64,000 bases of DNA from CAG-791 sp963650385 (GCA_963650385.1 CAVJLL010000007.1:12828-76827); one strand, 5' to 3'; shown: positions 33,150-42,734, numbered from the stretch's first letter. A program made the numbers and translations. The notes: a model not told the origin generated them from the sequence alone.

Positions 33150-34733
33150 CTATTCCTGCACCTGATAAATGGCCGAGAAATCAACGGCATACAGCGGATA
33201 GCTCTGGAATCCGTCGAATTTCTTGTTGTATACCATGATGTTCGCCACATCCTGAATATAAGCACTGGCAGCATCCGCTGTCAGCTCCTGCTGGCAGGCC
33301 TTGAATTCCTGCTGCCGCACGCTCTCATCCACCGCTGCGGCCGCCGCGGCATAATGCTCATCAAAGGTCTCTGAGCTGTAGTTTACAAAATTGTTCGAGG
33401 CATCCGAGCGATATCTTGATAAGAAGGCCGTCGGAGACGCGATGGAGCCATCCACAGAGACGATGGTTGCTTCATAATCGCGGTTTGTATAGGTGTTCTC
33501 CAACCAGGTTGCCCAGTCCACCTGATTGATGTTCATGGTAACGCCGATCTCGGCCAGCTGATTGACCAGAACCTGTGCCGATTCCACGTGTACCTTATAC
33601 ACCGACGGAACCGTCACCGTGAAGGAGAATCCGTCCGGATAGCCGGCCTCTGCCAGAAGCTCTTTTGCTTTCTCTGTGTCATACGCATAGGCATCCGTCA
33701 GCGAATCATCATAGTATGCGGACAATCCCGGAATCATTGCCGTGCCGATCACCGTGCCGTAGCCATAGTCTACTGTGTCAATGATGTCCTGCGGGTCCAC
33801 TGCATAGCAGACTGCCTGGCGGACCAGCACGTCATCAAACGGCTCTGCCGCATTGTTCAGGTAAAGTGCCTGCACGGCGTTGGAGTTGCCCACATGGATG
33901 TTCGCCTCCGAATCGCTCAATTGCTGCGTCACTGAGGCATCCCCCATGTATCCGTCAATTGCTCCGGACTGGAAGTTAATCAGCTCCTGCGAGGAATCCG
34001 CAAGGAAGCGCACCGTCACCTGATCCAGGTGAGGCTTTGTCCCCCAATAATCCGCAAATGCCGTCAATGTCACGTGATCCTGTACCGCGTATTCTGTAAA
34101 GGAAAACGGTCCCGTTCCAATCGGTGCCGTCGCCAGCTCTCCGTTGCTGTCCGAGTCCTTCGGAACAATGGCCTGGGAGGCCTGCGCCAGGAAGTCCGTA
34201 TTCCCCTGCTTTAGATGGATCACAATGGTCTTGTCATCAGTGGCTTCAAAGGACTCGATGTTGTCATAGCCGTTAATCTTGCTGTCAATGGCCAGCTGAA
34301 TGGAGTACAGCACATCCTCCGCGGTCACCGTCTCTCCGTTGTGGAACTTCACGCCGTCGCGCAGCGTAAAGGTATAGGTTGCCGCGTCATCGCTGATGCT
34401 GTAATCCGATGCAACCGCCCCAGCGAAGGTACCGTCCGGCTGAACCTTTACCAGACCCTCGTAGATGTTGAAGTAAATACTCTTCGCATCGGCTGTGACC
34501 GTAGTAAACGGGTCAAAATTATCAATTTCCGTTGCGAGGCCGAACACGAAGCTGCCGCCGTCTGCAGGTTCACTTTCCTGCGCGGCTTCTGCAGAGGACG
34601 GTGTGTCGGATGCTGCCGAAGAAGCTGAGGAGACTGCAGACGAAGTGTCTGCGTTTGACGCGCTCTGCGCGCACGCTGATAAAACCAGCGCCGATGCAAG
34701 AGCACAGGTGACGAGTAATGATTTCTTTTTCAT
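33150..34733 (-). CDS. Peptide ABC transporter substrate-binding lipoprotein, OppA/DppA-like
   Basis: A 527-residue lipoprotein from the ATG at 34733 with AGGAAGGAAATCTT upstream. The signal peptide ends in LSAC (Cys near residue 20) and a Ser/Ala/Glu linker follows. The SBP_bac_5 domain shows the family features YTFTLRDGVKFHNGETVTAEDVLYS, GTGPF and ELLAEAGYPDGFSF. It is the first gene of an SBP-permease-permease-ATPase-ATPase operon. Peptides are the likely substrate; nickel or glycans cannot be excluded. Confidence 0.94.
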   Translation of the reverse strand: MKKKSLLVTCALASALVLSACAQSASNADTSSAVSSASSAASDTPSSAEAAQESEPADGGSFVFGLATEIDNFDPFTTVTADAKSIYFNIYEGLVKVQPDGTFAGAVASDYSISDDAATYTFTLRDGVKFHNGETVTAEDVLYSIQLAIDSKINGYDNIESFEATDDKTIVIHLKQGNTDFLAQASQAIVPKDSDSNGELATAPIGTGPFSFTEYAVQDHVTLTAFADYWGTKPHLDQVTVRFLADSSQELINFQSGAIDGYMGDASVTQQLSDSEANIHVGNSNAVQALYLNNAAEPFDDVLVRQAVCYAVDPQDIIDTVDYGYGTVIGTAMIPGLSAYYDDSLTDAYAYDTEKAKELLAEAGYPDGFSFTVTVPSVYKVHVESAQVLVNQLAEIGVTMNINQVDWATWLENTYTNRDYEATIVSVDGSIASPTAFLSRYRSDASNNFVNYSSETFDEHYAAAAAAVDESVRQQEFKACQQELTADAASAYIQDVANIMVYNKKFDGFQSYPLYAVDFSAIYQVQE

Positions 34734-34785
34734 AAGATTTCCTTCCTGCTGCTGTTCCGCTTTCCCGCGGATATAGCGCAGGCAC

Positions 34786-34814
34786 AGTATGGCACGCAGG
34801 AAGGAAATGTGCAA
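34786..34814 (-). promoter_or_regulatory. Probable promoter of the opp-like operon
   Basis: On the minus strand TTGCAC (34809-34814) and CATACT (34786-34791) are 17 bp apart, about 50 bp before the binding-protein start. Confidence 0.5.
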
Positions 34815-34866
34815 GTGCTGCTAGCCAAGCGACGGGTCCTGGCGGAGTTGTCCGGCCAATATAACG

Positions 34867-37017
34867 TCACCCCCGCGTTGTGAGGCTAACCTTCACTTCA
34901 AAGCTCGCGCCGTCGCCGGCCTTGCTGCGAACCTGAATGGAGCCGCCCATCGTCGCCATGATTCTCCGGGCGATGGAGAGCTCGCTTTCCGGCTGATCAA
35001 ACAGAACCGGGAGCTTGTCCTCCGCAATGCCCTGCCCGTTGTCCGTAATGCGGAAATGGTAATAAGCGCTTCCCCGGACGGGCGGCTGCGACGAAGCCTG
35101 CAGCGTAATCGTGCCGCCTCTTGCCGTATTCTCGATGGCATTCTCCAGGATGCACAGGAACGCCAGCTCCAGGCCCTCCTTGCCTCCGCTGACCTGGTCC
35201 GGCATTCCCTCCGTCATCTCCACCGAGAACGCAATGCCCTTCTGCCGGCACTGCGGCCAGATCACCAGCCGCACAAGGTCCAGGCAGGACCGAAGTGAAA
35301 AGTCCTCCTCCGAAAGAGGAATCCGTTCGCCAGGATTGAGTCTGGAGATTGCTGCCAGGTCGCGCATATATCCCGGCATTGCGCCGGCCGCCTCGGATAT
35401 TTTCTCGATCTGCCGGCGGAGCTGATCCGGCCGCTTTTCCTCCTTTGCGGCGCGCGCGGCGCTCTGAATGCTGCCCATCTGTCCCTGCAGAAGGCTCTGC
35501 ATCCGCCGGATGGATTTATCCTTTTCCTTGCTGAGGATCCGCTGCTCACTCTCCTTATGGGAAAGCTCTGTTTCCTGGCGCGAGAGCTCCCGCTGCAGCC
35601 GCAGAACGGTGCCCTCCAGCTCTTTTTTCTGCTCCTTTTCACTCTGAAGAAGTGCGTCCTTTTCTTTCGTCAGCGCATTCTTCTCCTCATCGGCCTTCTG
35701 CGAAGCCGCCTGCAGCTCGTCTTCCTTTTCCCGTGTCAGCTTCTGTTCCTGGAGCTCTGCTTCCTCCTGGGCCTTCTTCCGGGATGCATTCAGCTCCCAT
35801 TGGAGCTTCAGAATCCGGTCCTGATAATCCCGGTTGGAATCCTCCTTCTCCTTCTGAACCTCCTCCAGCTGTTTTTCCAGTGCAGTAAGTTTCTCCTGCA
35901 GCTCCTCTGCCGTCTTCTGCGCGTCTTCCTTTTCTCGGATCAGCAGCTCTTTGGCCGCAGCGTGCTTTTTCTTCTCTTCCTTCCAGCTGTCCGTAAACTG
36001 CCGGCTCACCTGGCGCCGTGCCGCCTCTACCGCCTTTTTCTGCTCCTTGGCCGCCTGCTCGAGTTTGGCCTGAATCAGCTTCATCGCTGCATCCGATTCT
36101 TCCTGCGCAATCCTCTTGGTTTCCTCAATTTCCTCGGCCGCCTTTTGCTGAATCTCCTCGATGCGGGGCAGATCCTTCTCCTGACGAAGGCGCTCCAGCT
36201 CCTTCTCCAGCTCCTTCCGGTCCTTTGCATCCTTGCGCTTTTCGCGGCGCCGTTCATGCTCCAGATCACTGATTTCATCGAACAGAAGGTACAGCACCGT
36301 GCGTCCGCCTTCCTTGAACGCGGATGCAATGGTCATATGGCAGGGGTATTTGTTTTTTTCATCCGAATGACGCATCGTCACCTGGAGAGAAAGCGGCTTC
36401 GGGTGCTTCAATGCCGCCATTTCTCCCACAAGAGTCAGCGCTCTTTTCTGGTCCTCCTCGGGCATCATGAAGAAGACGTTCTGGTCCATTCTCTCGTAGC
36501 AGACCGCCTCGTCCTGCCCCAGCTGCCGGAAGAACCACCCGCTGACGTACAGGACGCGGATGTCATTTCCCAGCACCGACAGCGTCATGATGCCGCCGGG
36601 AAGTGAATCCGCAAAGGTGCGGATCTGCTCCACATCCGTCCGGATGTATTTGCGGGACATTCCCACATAGACGATGGAAAAGCCCTCTCCCTCCCGCCGA
36701 AGAGCCAGTGTCACGCGGAGATTGACGCTGGATTCCTCGTGCTTGGGGATCAGGTTCACATCAAATACGGTCACCGTGACCGAGTCCAGACCCGGAGCAG
36801 AATGAATGGCCGCCACATCCACGGTATACGCCTTGGGATCCTCCTGCAGAGACTCCCGTAAGAATTCGCGGATGGAACGGACGTTTTTCAGATGCCGGAT
36901 CTCATTGGGCGTGATCCAGATGATATCATCCGACAAAAAGGAACATACGGCGTCTGCGTCCTTCTTTGTAAAATACTGTGTCAGGAAATCCTTCCCGAAA
37001 TCAAATGCACTCTGCAT
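34867..37017 (-). CDS. Soluble SnoaL-like / PAS / coiled-coil / GHKL-ATPase signalling protein without a phosphoacceptor His box
   Basis: A 716-residue cytosolic protein from the ATG at 37017; an upstream TTG is less likely. Residues ~1-125 look like a SnoaL/NTF2 small-ligand fold (FLTQYFTKKDADAVCSFLSDDIIWI). Residues ~130-255 resemble a PAS domain (SLPGGIMTLSVLGNDIRVLYVSGWFF). Residues ~255-520 are a very long charged coiled coil. The C-terminus is a GHKL ATPase with an N-box (LCILENAIENT) and G1 box (ITDNGQGIAEDKLP). In place of the usual SHDIRTP box the preceding helix reads RQIEKISEAAGAMPGYMRDLAAIS, with no His, so autophosphorylation in the normal way is not expected. No membrane segment is seen. 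Confidence 0.82.
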   Translation of the reverse strand: MQSAFDFGKDFLTQYFTKKDADAVCSFLSDDIIWITPNEIRHLKNVRSIREFLRESLQEDPKAYTVDVAAIHSAPGLDSVTVTVFDVNLIPKHEESSVNLRVTLALRREGEGFSIVYVGMSRKYIRTDVEQIRTFADSLPGGIMTLSVLGNDIRVLYVSGWFFRQLGQDEAVCYERMDQNVFFMMPEEDQKRALTLVGEMAALKHPKPLSLQVTMRHSDEKNKYPCHMTIASAFKEGGRTVLYLLFDEISDLEHERRREKRKDAKDRKELEKELERLRQEKDLPRIEEIQQKAAEEIEETKRIAQEESDAAMKLIQAKLEQAAKEQKKAVEAARRQVSRQFTDSWKEEKKKHAAAKELLIREKEDAQKTAEELQEKLTALEKQLEEVQKEKEDSNRDYQDRILKLQWELNASRKKAQEEAELQEQKLTREKEDELQAASQKADEEKNALTKEKDALLQSEKEQKKELEGTVLRLQRELSRQETELSHKESEQRILSKEKDKSIRRMQSLLQGQMGSIQSAARAAKEEKRPDQLRRQIEKISEAAGAMPGYMRDLAAISRLNPGERIPLSEEDFSLRSCLDLVRLVIWPQCRQKGIAFSVEMTEGMPDQVSGGKEGLELAFLCILENAIENTARGGTITLQASSQPPVRGSAYYHFRITDNGQGIAEDKLPVLFDQPESELSIARRIMATMGGSIQVRSKAGDGASFEVKVSLTTRG

Positions 37018-37050
37018 AGTCAAACCCTGCGTGTAATTACATGATGACAA

Positions 37051-38001
37051 CTATTCCAAAAGGTGAAGCTTCTCCTCCAGGCACCGAAGATAAACATGAT
37101 CGGCTTTCCTCGTCACTTCTCCGTCCGTATGCACCCACATCGGCTCCTCTGTCCGGATTTCGATCCGGGCACCGCGCAGCTCGTGGATGTAGGGCAGATC
37201 AAAATGCCGTCCCAGGGGGACCAGCGGAAACGCGCGGTAAAAGGCGCGGTTGTGTACCGGATCTGCCGTGCACAGATTCAGAATCCCGTCATCCGGATCT
37301 GCCTCCGGCGTGAAGCGAAAGCCCCCGCCCTCATATTGATGATTCATACCTGCCAGGAGCAAAAGGCGTTCGTAGCATACGGTCTGCCTGCCCTCCGGTC
37401 CTTCGAGAATCAGCTCTGCCCGACCGCATCTCTGCCTGCGGATCACCGTAAAGGCAGCCATGATATAAATCAGCTTTCCCAGTCCGATGCGGTTCAGTAC
37501 CGTTTTGAAGGAAGACCTTGCCGCCCGCTCGCAGATGCCGGCATCAAAGCCGATGCCGCAGCTCACGGCAAACCGTCGGACCTCTCCGGTGTCCGCATAC
37601 CTCAGCTCTCCGATGTCGCAGGTGCGCCGCACCTTCCCCTCCAGTATTCCGGCCGTGATGTCTTCGATTCTCCCCGGGAGCTCCATATCGCGCACCAGAT
37701 CATTGCCGGATCCCGCCGGAATATGAGCAAAAAGAACATTGCCCGGATGCTGCAGCCCGTTTACCGCTTCATTGACAGAACCGTCGCCGCCCACCGTAAC
37801 GATGCAGCACGGCCCGTCCTCCCCTTCCGGTCCGCCTGCCTGCTCCAATTCCCGGCATATGGCAGCGATGCCCTTCTCCCGTGTAGAATAGTGTACCTCA
37901 TACGGCTTTCCGCTTGCCGCAAAGATTTTCTCCGCACGATGCCAGAGCTTTCCGGTTCTTCCGGAGGCTCCGCCCGGATTAACAATCACATGAAACTTCA
38001 T
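37051..38001 (-). CDS. Diacylglycerol kinase-like lipid kinase (DgkB/YegS family)
   Basis: A 316-residue protein from the ATG at 38001 with GAGGCGAAA upstream, 7 bp after the stop of the glycosidase gene. The catalytic domain has MKFHVIVNPGGASGRTGK, the nucleotide-binding VTVGGDGSVNEAVNG near 85 and AHIPAGSGNDLVRD. The C-terminal half contains the GGGFRFTPEADPDDGILNL motif of the family. It probably phosphorylates diacylglycerol or another lipid hydroxyl. Its stop codon (GGAATAG) lies in a sequence resembling the dispersed GAATAGTTAC repeat arm. Confidence 0.93.
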   Translation of the reverse strand: MKFHVIVNPGGASGRTGKLWHRAEKIFAASGKPYEVHYSTREKGIAAICRELEQAGGPEGEDGPCCIVTVGGDGSVNEAVNGLQHPGNVLFAHIPAGSGNDLVRDMELPGRIEDITAGILEGKVRRTCDIGELRYADTGEVRRFAVSCGIGFDAGICERAARSSFKTVLNRIGLGKLIYIMAAFTVIRRQRCGRAELILEGPEGRQTVCYERLLLLAGMNHQYEGGGFRFTPEADPDDGILNLCTADPVHNRAFYRAFPLVPLGRHFDLPYIHELRGARIEIRTEEPMWVHTDGEVTRKADHVYLRCLEEKLHLLE

Positions 38002-38008
38002 TTTCGCC

Positions 38009-40048
38009 TCATAGCCCGCTGCCCGGCAGCGGGATCCTCTCCGCCCCCGCAGAGTCCTCCGGCTGCGTTCCGTGAATCTTCTGTACACGGCGGTCAAAGG
38101 TCAGAATGCCGTTGATCTCTTCCTCCACATCGGACACCTGCGTGTAAATCCAGGCACAGAAGCCATCCTTCAAAAGGCCGTCTGCCCTTCGGAGCATGCT
38201 CCGAAAGCTCCGGTTCAGCTCCGCCAGATCCTTCACCCTCCCGTAGCCGTACGACTTCACGCATGCCATGTGCCCCTTGATCCCGAGGGGAAGTCCTCCG
38301 AATTCCGACAGTGCGCGGATTCTCGTATCCTTTTTGTCAAAAACCAGCCGCAGATAATAATGATGGATGCTCTGAAAATCACCGCACCCCTGATCAAACC
38401 AGCCGCTCGCAGAATCAATCAGATGCTCCGGATCTGCCTCCCGAAGCTGCCCGGTCAGGCGCCGCGTTTCAAACTGTCCCCATCCCTCATTGAAAATGAC
38501 CCATGTGCACAGGCACGGATGGGAATGAAGGAGCTCTGCTGTCTCCAGCATCTCCCGTTCAAATTCTTGTCTTCCGGTCTCTCCGGACCTGCCCAGGAGA
38601 TATGTATGCGAATCCCGGATCCGAACGCCCAGCTGCTGCAGGAGCGTCGCGCCATAGGTGACAAACCATGCCCGGAATGCTCCGCCGCCGCATACCATAT
38701 CCTGCCAGACGGCCATTCCCAGGCGGTCGCAGTGGTAGTACCAACGCTCCGGCTCGAGCTTGATATGCTTGCGGAGCATGTTGAACCCCAGCTGCTTCAT
38801 ACGAACAATGTCGCAGATCAGTGCTTCGTCCGACGGCGCGGTATACATTCCGTCCGACCAGTAGCCCTGATCCAGTACACCGCGCTGGTGCTGGAGCTGT
38901 CCGTTCAGTGCCAGTCCCCGGAGTCCCCCTGCAGCGGCGTAATCACCTTTCCGTGATCCGGCCCTGGCGCAGGCTGCATTGTTTTCCGCATTCTTCAGCT
39001 GCTCCAGCGGCACGGAGGAAAACCTTCTCAATGCAAAATAGGAATCCGCCTCATCCATTCCCACTGCCGCCGTGATTCCATACAGCCAGGGCATTTCCTG
39101 CGACCAAAGTGAAGGCTCTCCCGGCACGTCAACCGTATACCAGGCATCTGTCGGAATCTCTATCTCACACAGCTGCCTGCCCCGAAGCTGCAGAACATCC
39201 CCCGGCTTTCGGAGATATTCACCATTTTGCAGCACAGCCTCACGGATCTGCAGCCGCACGCGCAGGCCGCCCTCGTTATATGCCGTATTGACGCGAATCT
39301 GTATCTGCGCACCGGAAACCTTCGCCTGTCCTGCGCCGTTTGAACCGCTGTCACGCTCCGCTGCCGCAATGTTTCTCGTTTTGGCAATGTTCTGCGTTTC
39401 GGCAGTGTTCCTCGTCTCGGCAATGTTCCGCGTTTCAATAGAACGGATATAGGCTGCAGGCACATTCTCCAGCCAGACGCTCTGCCAGATTCCGCTGGTC
39501 GCTGTGTAGAACATTCCGCCGCGCAGGAGCTTCTGTTTGCCCCTGGCATGCCAGGATGTGTCGGAATCGTCCCGCACCGCAATCAGGATCTCATTGGCTC
39601 CTTCCTGCAGAAGATCCGCAACCTCCAGTGTAAACGGCAGGTATCCCCCGATATGCTCTCCCGCATACTGTCCGTTGATCCAGACTCTGGCCTCCTGATC
39701 TGCTGCGCCGATATGAAGGAGCACCTGCGGCTTTCCTTCCGACGGTTTCCATGAAAAGGTTCGCCGATACCACAAAATCTCACCCGGCAAAAGCTGCCTT
39801 CCGACGCCGGAAAGCACGCACTCCGGAGAAAACGGAACGCGGATCCGTCCGTCGGCGCCTTCCCTCGGCCACTGCTCTCCCCCTTTACGGATTGCATACT
39901 CCCAGTATCCGTTCAGACACTGCCATTCCTGCCGCACCAGCGACGGCCTTGGATATTCAGAAAGCGGTATGGTGTCCGGATGCTGTGACAGCTCTTCTCC
40001 CCACGGGGTCAGAAGATGCCTAAGAGGCGGATCGGAATGTTTCTTCAT
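38009..40048 (-). CDS. Glycoside hydrolase family 2 protein (beta-galactosidase/beta-glucuronidase superfamily)
   Basis: A 679-residue cytosolic hydrolase; the ATG at 40048 is chosen over an upstream TTG. The sugar-binding jelly roll (ARVWINGQYAGEHIGGYLPFTLEVADLL) is followed by an Ig-like sandwich and a TIM barrel (GFNMLRKHIKLEPERWYYHCDRLGMAVWQDM). The acid/base Glu is in WVIFNEGWGQF and the probable nucleophile in RALSEFGGL. Between the jelly roll and the Ig-like domain is a tandem hexapeptide stretch (ETRNIA-type) encoded by an 18-bp minisatellite. Substrate specificity cannot be assigned. It sits between the deaminase-like gene and the lipid kinase. Confidence 0.9.
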   Translation of the reverse strand: MKKHSDPPLRHLLTPWGEELSQHPDTIPLSEYPRPSLVRQEWQCLNGYWEYAIRKGGEQWPREGADGRIRVPFSPECVLSGVGRQLLPGEILWYRRTFSWKPSEGKPQVLLHIGAADQEARVWINGQYAGEHIGGYLPFTLEVADLLQEGANEILIAVRDDSDTSWHARGKQKLLRGGMFYTATSGIWQSVWLENVPAAYIRSIETRNIAETRNTAETQNIAKTRNIAAAERDSGSNGAGQAKVSGAQIQIRVNTAYNEGGLRVRLQIREAVLQNGEYLRKPGDVLQLRGRQLCEIEIPTDAWYTVDVPGEPSLWSQEMPWLYGITAAVGMDEADSYFALRRFSSVPLEQLKNAENNAACARAGSRKGDYAAAGGLRGLALNGQLQHQRGVLDQGYWSDGMYTAPSDEALICDIVRMKQLGFNMLRKHIKLEPERWYYHCDRLGMAVWQDMVCGGGAFRAWFVTYGATLLQQLGVRIRDSHTYLLGRSGETGRQEFEREMLETAELLHSHPCLCTWVIFNEGWGQFETRRLTGQLREADPEHLIDSASGWFDQGCGDFQSIHHYYLRLVFDKKDTRIRALSEFGGLPLGIKGHMACVKSYGYGRVKDLAELNRSFRSMLRRADGLLKDGFCAWIYTQVSDVEEEINGILTFDRRVQKIHGTQPEDSAGAERIPLPGSGL
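39366..39437 (-). repeat. Coding minisatellite, four 18-bp units, inside the GH2 gene
   Basis: Four adjacent 18-bp units (GCAATGTTTCTCGTTTTG-like on the plus strand) start at 39366, 39384, 39402 and 39420 and encode imperfect hexapeptides such as ETRNIA. The units keep frame and differ by a few substitutions. Confidence 0.9.
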
Positions 40049-40184
40049 GCAGCTGACCTGGTTCCTTCTGTGATGCTCTGTGCAAAGATCTGCAGCTTGG
40101 CAGCTACGCGCTAAACAGCGGTATTGCTCCTGCAGTGATTCCAACCATCATAACACACTCAGCGTGCGATATGCACAACGCCTC

Positions 40185-42734
40185 TCAGGACCGTTCCGCC
40201 TCCCAGCGGCGGTAGGAGTGCTTCGGCGGGTGTGCCAGAAGCTCCTGCACCTTTTCCGCAAGATCCTCACCGAAGAACTCCACATAGCCCTCCAGCGACA
40301 TAGCCTTTTCCCGAAGCGTCAGCGCCTTCTCCCATACCAGAATGCCTGCGGTTCCTCTTCCGTTTTTGGCCTCCTGAATCAGATTTTCTGCCGCCGCATT
40401 CCCGTCAAAGGCCGCCACAATCGAGAACCTTCTCTTGAAAATCTCGTAGTGGAAGCTCTTATAGAGTCCCATGCTCTCCCCCATCGGAGACACCCGTATG
40501 CGGACGCCGGCCTTTTCCAGACGCCGCAGCTGCTGCTGTCCCAGACGCGACGGAGCAAAGCAGTATACCGCAAACGGCTCTTTGCCCTGCGTCCTGCGCA
40601 GCTCGTTGTACTCCAGCAGATATCGCTCGTATCCCTGCAGCGTATGTCCCAGCACGAACACGACCTGTTCGGGATCCAGCGCATCCACGAGCCGGCGAAG
40701 GCACTGCTGTCCGCCTTTTGTCATTCGGGTAACGCGTCCCTGCGTATTGAAGCTCCCGCCGGCGATGACCACCGGCACACGATCCTCCGGCAATTCCTCA
40801 ATCTGATCCTCCAGCTCCATAGCAGTATCCGCCTCCGGTGCCCGGGCAAGCGCCATTTCCTGCCCGATGCGCCGGTCCGCCTGCTCCATTTTTTCAAGAA
40901 GGACAGCCGCAAAATCCCGGTCGCCTACCCGGGAGCGGAAATCCAGTGTTTTCTGTCCGAAGTTCTCTTCGCTCGCCTCAATAATGACGCGCTCGGATTC
41001 CTTCATAAACCGCTGCTCTTCGTCAGTCAGATCCAGCAGCAGTTCGAGCGAGCGCTGCTCGTGCATCGGGGTCGTTCCGTACAGTGCTCCGCCGTCCGTT
41101 CCCTGCACGCAGTGAATGCCGGCCCGCAGATACTGGTGCAGCGGATGATCCTTCAGACTGACCAGATTGTTGAGCCGCACATTCGAGGTCAGCTGGAACT
41201 CCAGCACCACGTGATTGTCCCGAATCGTTTTCAGGAGCGTCTCGCCCTCCGGAGAGCTCAGGCTGCAGGTATACAGTCCGTGCCCGATCCGCATCTGCGG
41301 CATCGTCTGTCCGGGCGCCAGTGCATCCCTTACACACCGGATGCTCTGCTCCACATTGCCGCGCAGGCTGCTGTTCTCTCCCGCATGCACGCGGATGACA
41401 AAGCCGGGATGCTCCCCGGCGATCCGAACGACTTCTTTTAATACCGGGGCGAGCTCGCGGATGTCATTGATTTCTTCTCCGACAAAATCACACCCGGCCA
41501 CATACGGATCCTCCGCCACGGCGTGCAGCACCGCAAGGTTCTGTGCCAGATAGTTCTCCGGTGTGTTCTGCCCCTTTACAACCGTCAGCGGAATTCGGCG
41601 CATCGCCGCCAGGAAGCGGATCATCACGCCGGTCTCCTGCAGCACCTTCGGCAGAATATCGTGGACCTGCCGCAGCATGGCGATGGATTCGTGTTTTTTC
41701 ACAAGGGTCGTGTCGCTGATCTCCACGTAGCGGATGCCCTGCTGCTGATAGAGCCTGCCGATCCACAGGAGCTTGTCCTGAAAGAGCGTATTCCTGCAGT
41801 AATCCGGATTCTCGCGGTCCCTGAGCATCTGCTCCAGCGCGCCGCGAACGTCCCTGTCCGGAATATTCTCTATGCTGCGCAGCGCAATCTTCCCCGTTTT
41901 CCCATCTGCATCGGTATAAGGCACGCCCTTTGCAAACACGTAGCGGTAAACGTATACCTTCTCCAGATCCGTAAAGACGGCCTGGCCATCCTTGAGAACC
42001 GTCAGAGAGGCGCGGATTTTGACGATGTTCTTCTCCGCATGCTCCGGATTGTTCAGAATCAGGTCGGCAAAATTCAGATAGGTATTGTCCTCCATACGGC
42101 GCTCCAGCATTCGCTCCGGCAGCGGATGCCTGCCCTCCTGCTGCCGGCGGATGGCCTCCTTTGTCCTTTCGGCGGCAAGCCGGAGCTCCTCCTCCTGCTG
42201 CTCCGACAAAGTCAGGCATAGCTTGCGGATACAGTGCAGCGGATACCGGATCTGATGTGCAATTCCCAGCGCAATCAGTGTATCCGGCGACAGGTTGCCG
42301 TTCATATGGGTATGAAGGTCGCTTCGGAATTTCAGCTCCCGCCGTATGTAGGTTTTGAAAATCGTCTTGCCTGCAGGCAGCTGATAATCCTTTGTCTGGC
42401 TCATCAGCGTTTTGGCGATGGCAGGGACCACCGCCTTTCGTTCAATCCTTCCGTCCAGCGTAATGTTCGCCATTTTAATGTCCGCAAAGCGCAGGACATA
42501 GACCTCTTCATTATTGCCGTCGATGTAGCAGGGAATCTCCCCCCGGATGACAAAGAGTCCTTCCTGGTTTACCGACAGCGGCAGCCGGCAGATCTTGGCA
42601 AAATTGCGGATCAGATTGCCGGAATGATGATTGGGCGTCTCCAGCTCATAAAAAAGCCGGTCCTCATCCCGGAACAGATTGACAATCATGTCCTTTTCGT
42701 TATCCAGAAAAAAGTAATTCCAGTATTCCTTCAT
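40185..42734 (-). CDS. Large adenosine-deaminase-like metalloenzyme with extra N- and C-terminal domains
   Basis: An 849-residue protein, more than twice the length of ordinary adenosine deaminase. The central part has the zinc motif DLHTHMNG (His 141 and 143), then HAGEN near 450, IGHGL near 484, SNVRLNNL and GTDGGALYGT near 546, which match the order of deaminase active-site elements. The second Asp of the usual DD pair is replaced by Gly. Residues 1-135 are of unknown fold. Residues ~655-800 (VPVVIAGGSFNTQGRV ... VVFVLGHTLQGYERY ... ILVWEKAL) look like a Rossmannoid nucleotide-binding domain. AGGAGAGG precedes the ATG. It is divergent from the DUF1538 gene. Deamination of adenosine or a nucleotide is likely but untested; the antiphage deaminase RdrB has similar size, but no RdrA partner is adjacent. 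Confidence 0.8.
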   Translation of the reverse strand: MKEYWNYFFLDNEKDMIVNLFRDEDRLFYELETPNHHSGNLIRNFAKICRLPLSVNQEGLFVIRGEIPCYIDGNNEEVYVLRFADIKMANITLDGRIERKAVVPAIAKTLMSQTKDYQLPAGKTIFKTYIRRELKFRSDLHTHMNGNLSPDTLIALGIAHQIRYPLHCIRKLCLTLSEQQEEELRLAAERTKEAIRRQQEGRHPLPERMLERRMEDNTYLNFADLILNNPEHAEKNIVKIRASLTVLKDGQAVFTDLEKVYVYRYVFAKGVPYTDADGKTGKIALRSIENIPDRDVRGALEQMLRDRENPDYCRNTLFQDKLLWIGRLYQQQGIRYVEISDTTLVKKHESIAMLRQVHDILPKVLQETGVMIRFLAAMRRIPLTVVKGQNTPENYLAQNLAVLHAVAEDPYVAGCDFVGEEINDIRELAPVLKEVVRIAGEHPGFVIRVHAGENSSLRGNVEQSIRCVRDALAPGQTMPQMRIGHGLYTCSLSSPEGETLLKTIRDNHVVLEFQLTSNVRLNNLVSLKDHPLHQYLRAGIHCVQGTDGGALYGTTPMHEQRSLELLLDLTDEEQRFMKESERVIIEASEENFGQKTLDFRSRVGDRDFAAVLLEKMEQADRRIGQEMALARAPEADTAMELEDQIEELPEDRVPVVIAGGSFNTQGRVTRMTKGGQQCLRRLVDALDPEQVVFVLGHTLQGYERYLLEYNELRRTQGKEPFAVYCFAPSRLGQQQLRRLEKAGVRIRVSPMGESMGLYKSFHYEIFKRRFSIVAAFDGNAAAENLIQEAKNGRGTAGILVWEKALTLREKAMSLEGYVEFFGEDLAEKVQELLAHPPKHSYRRWEAERS

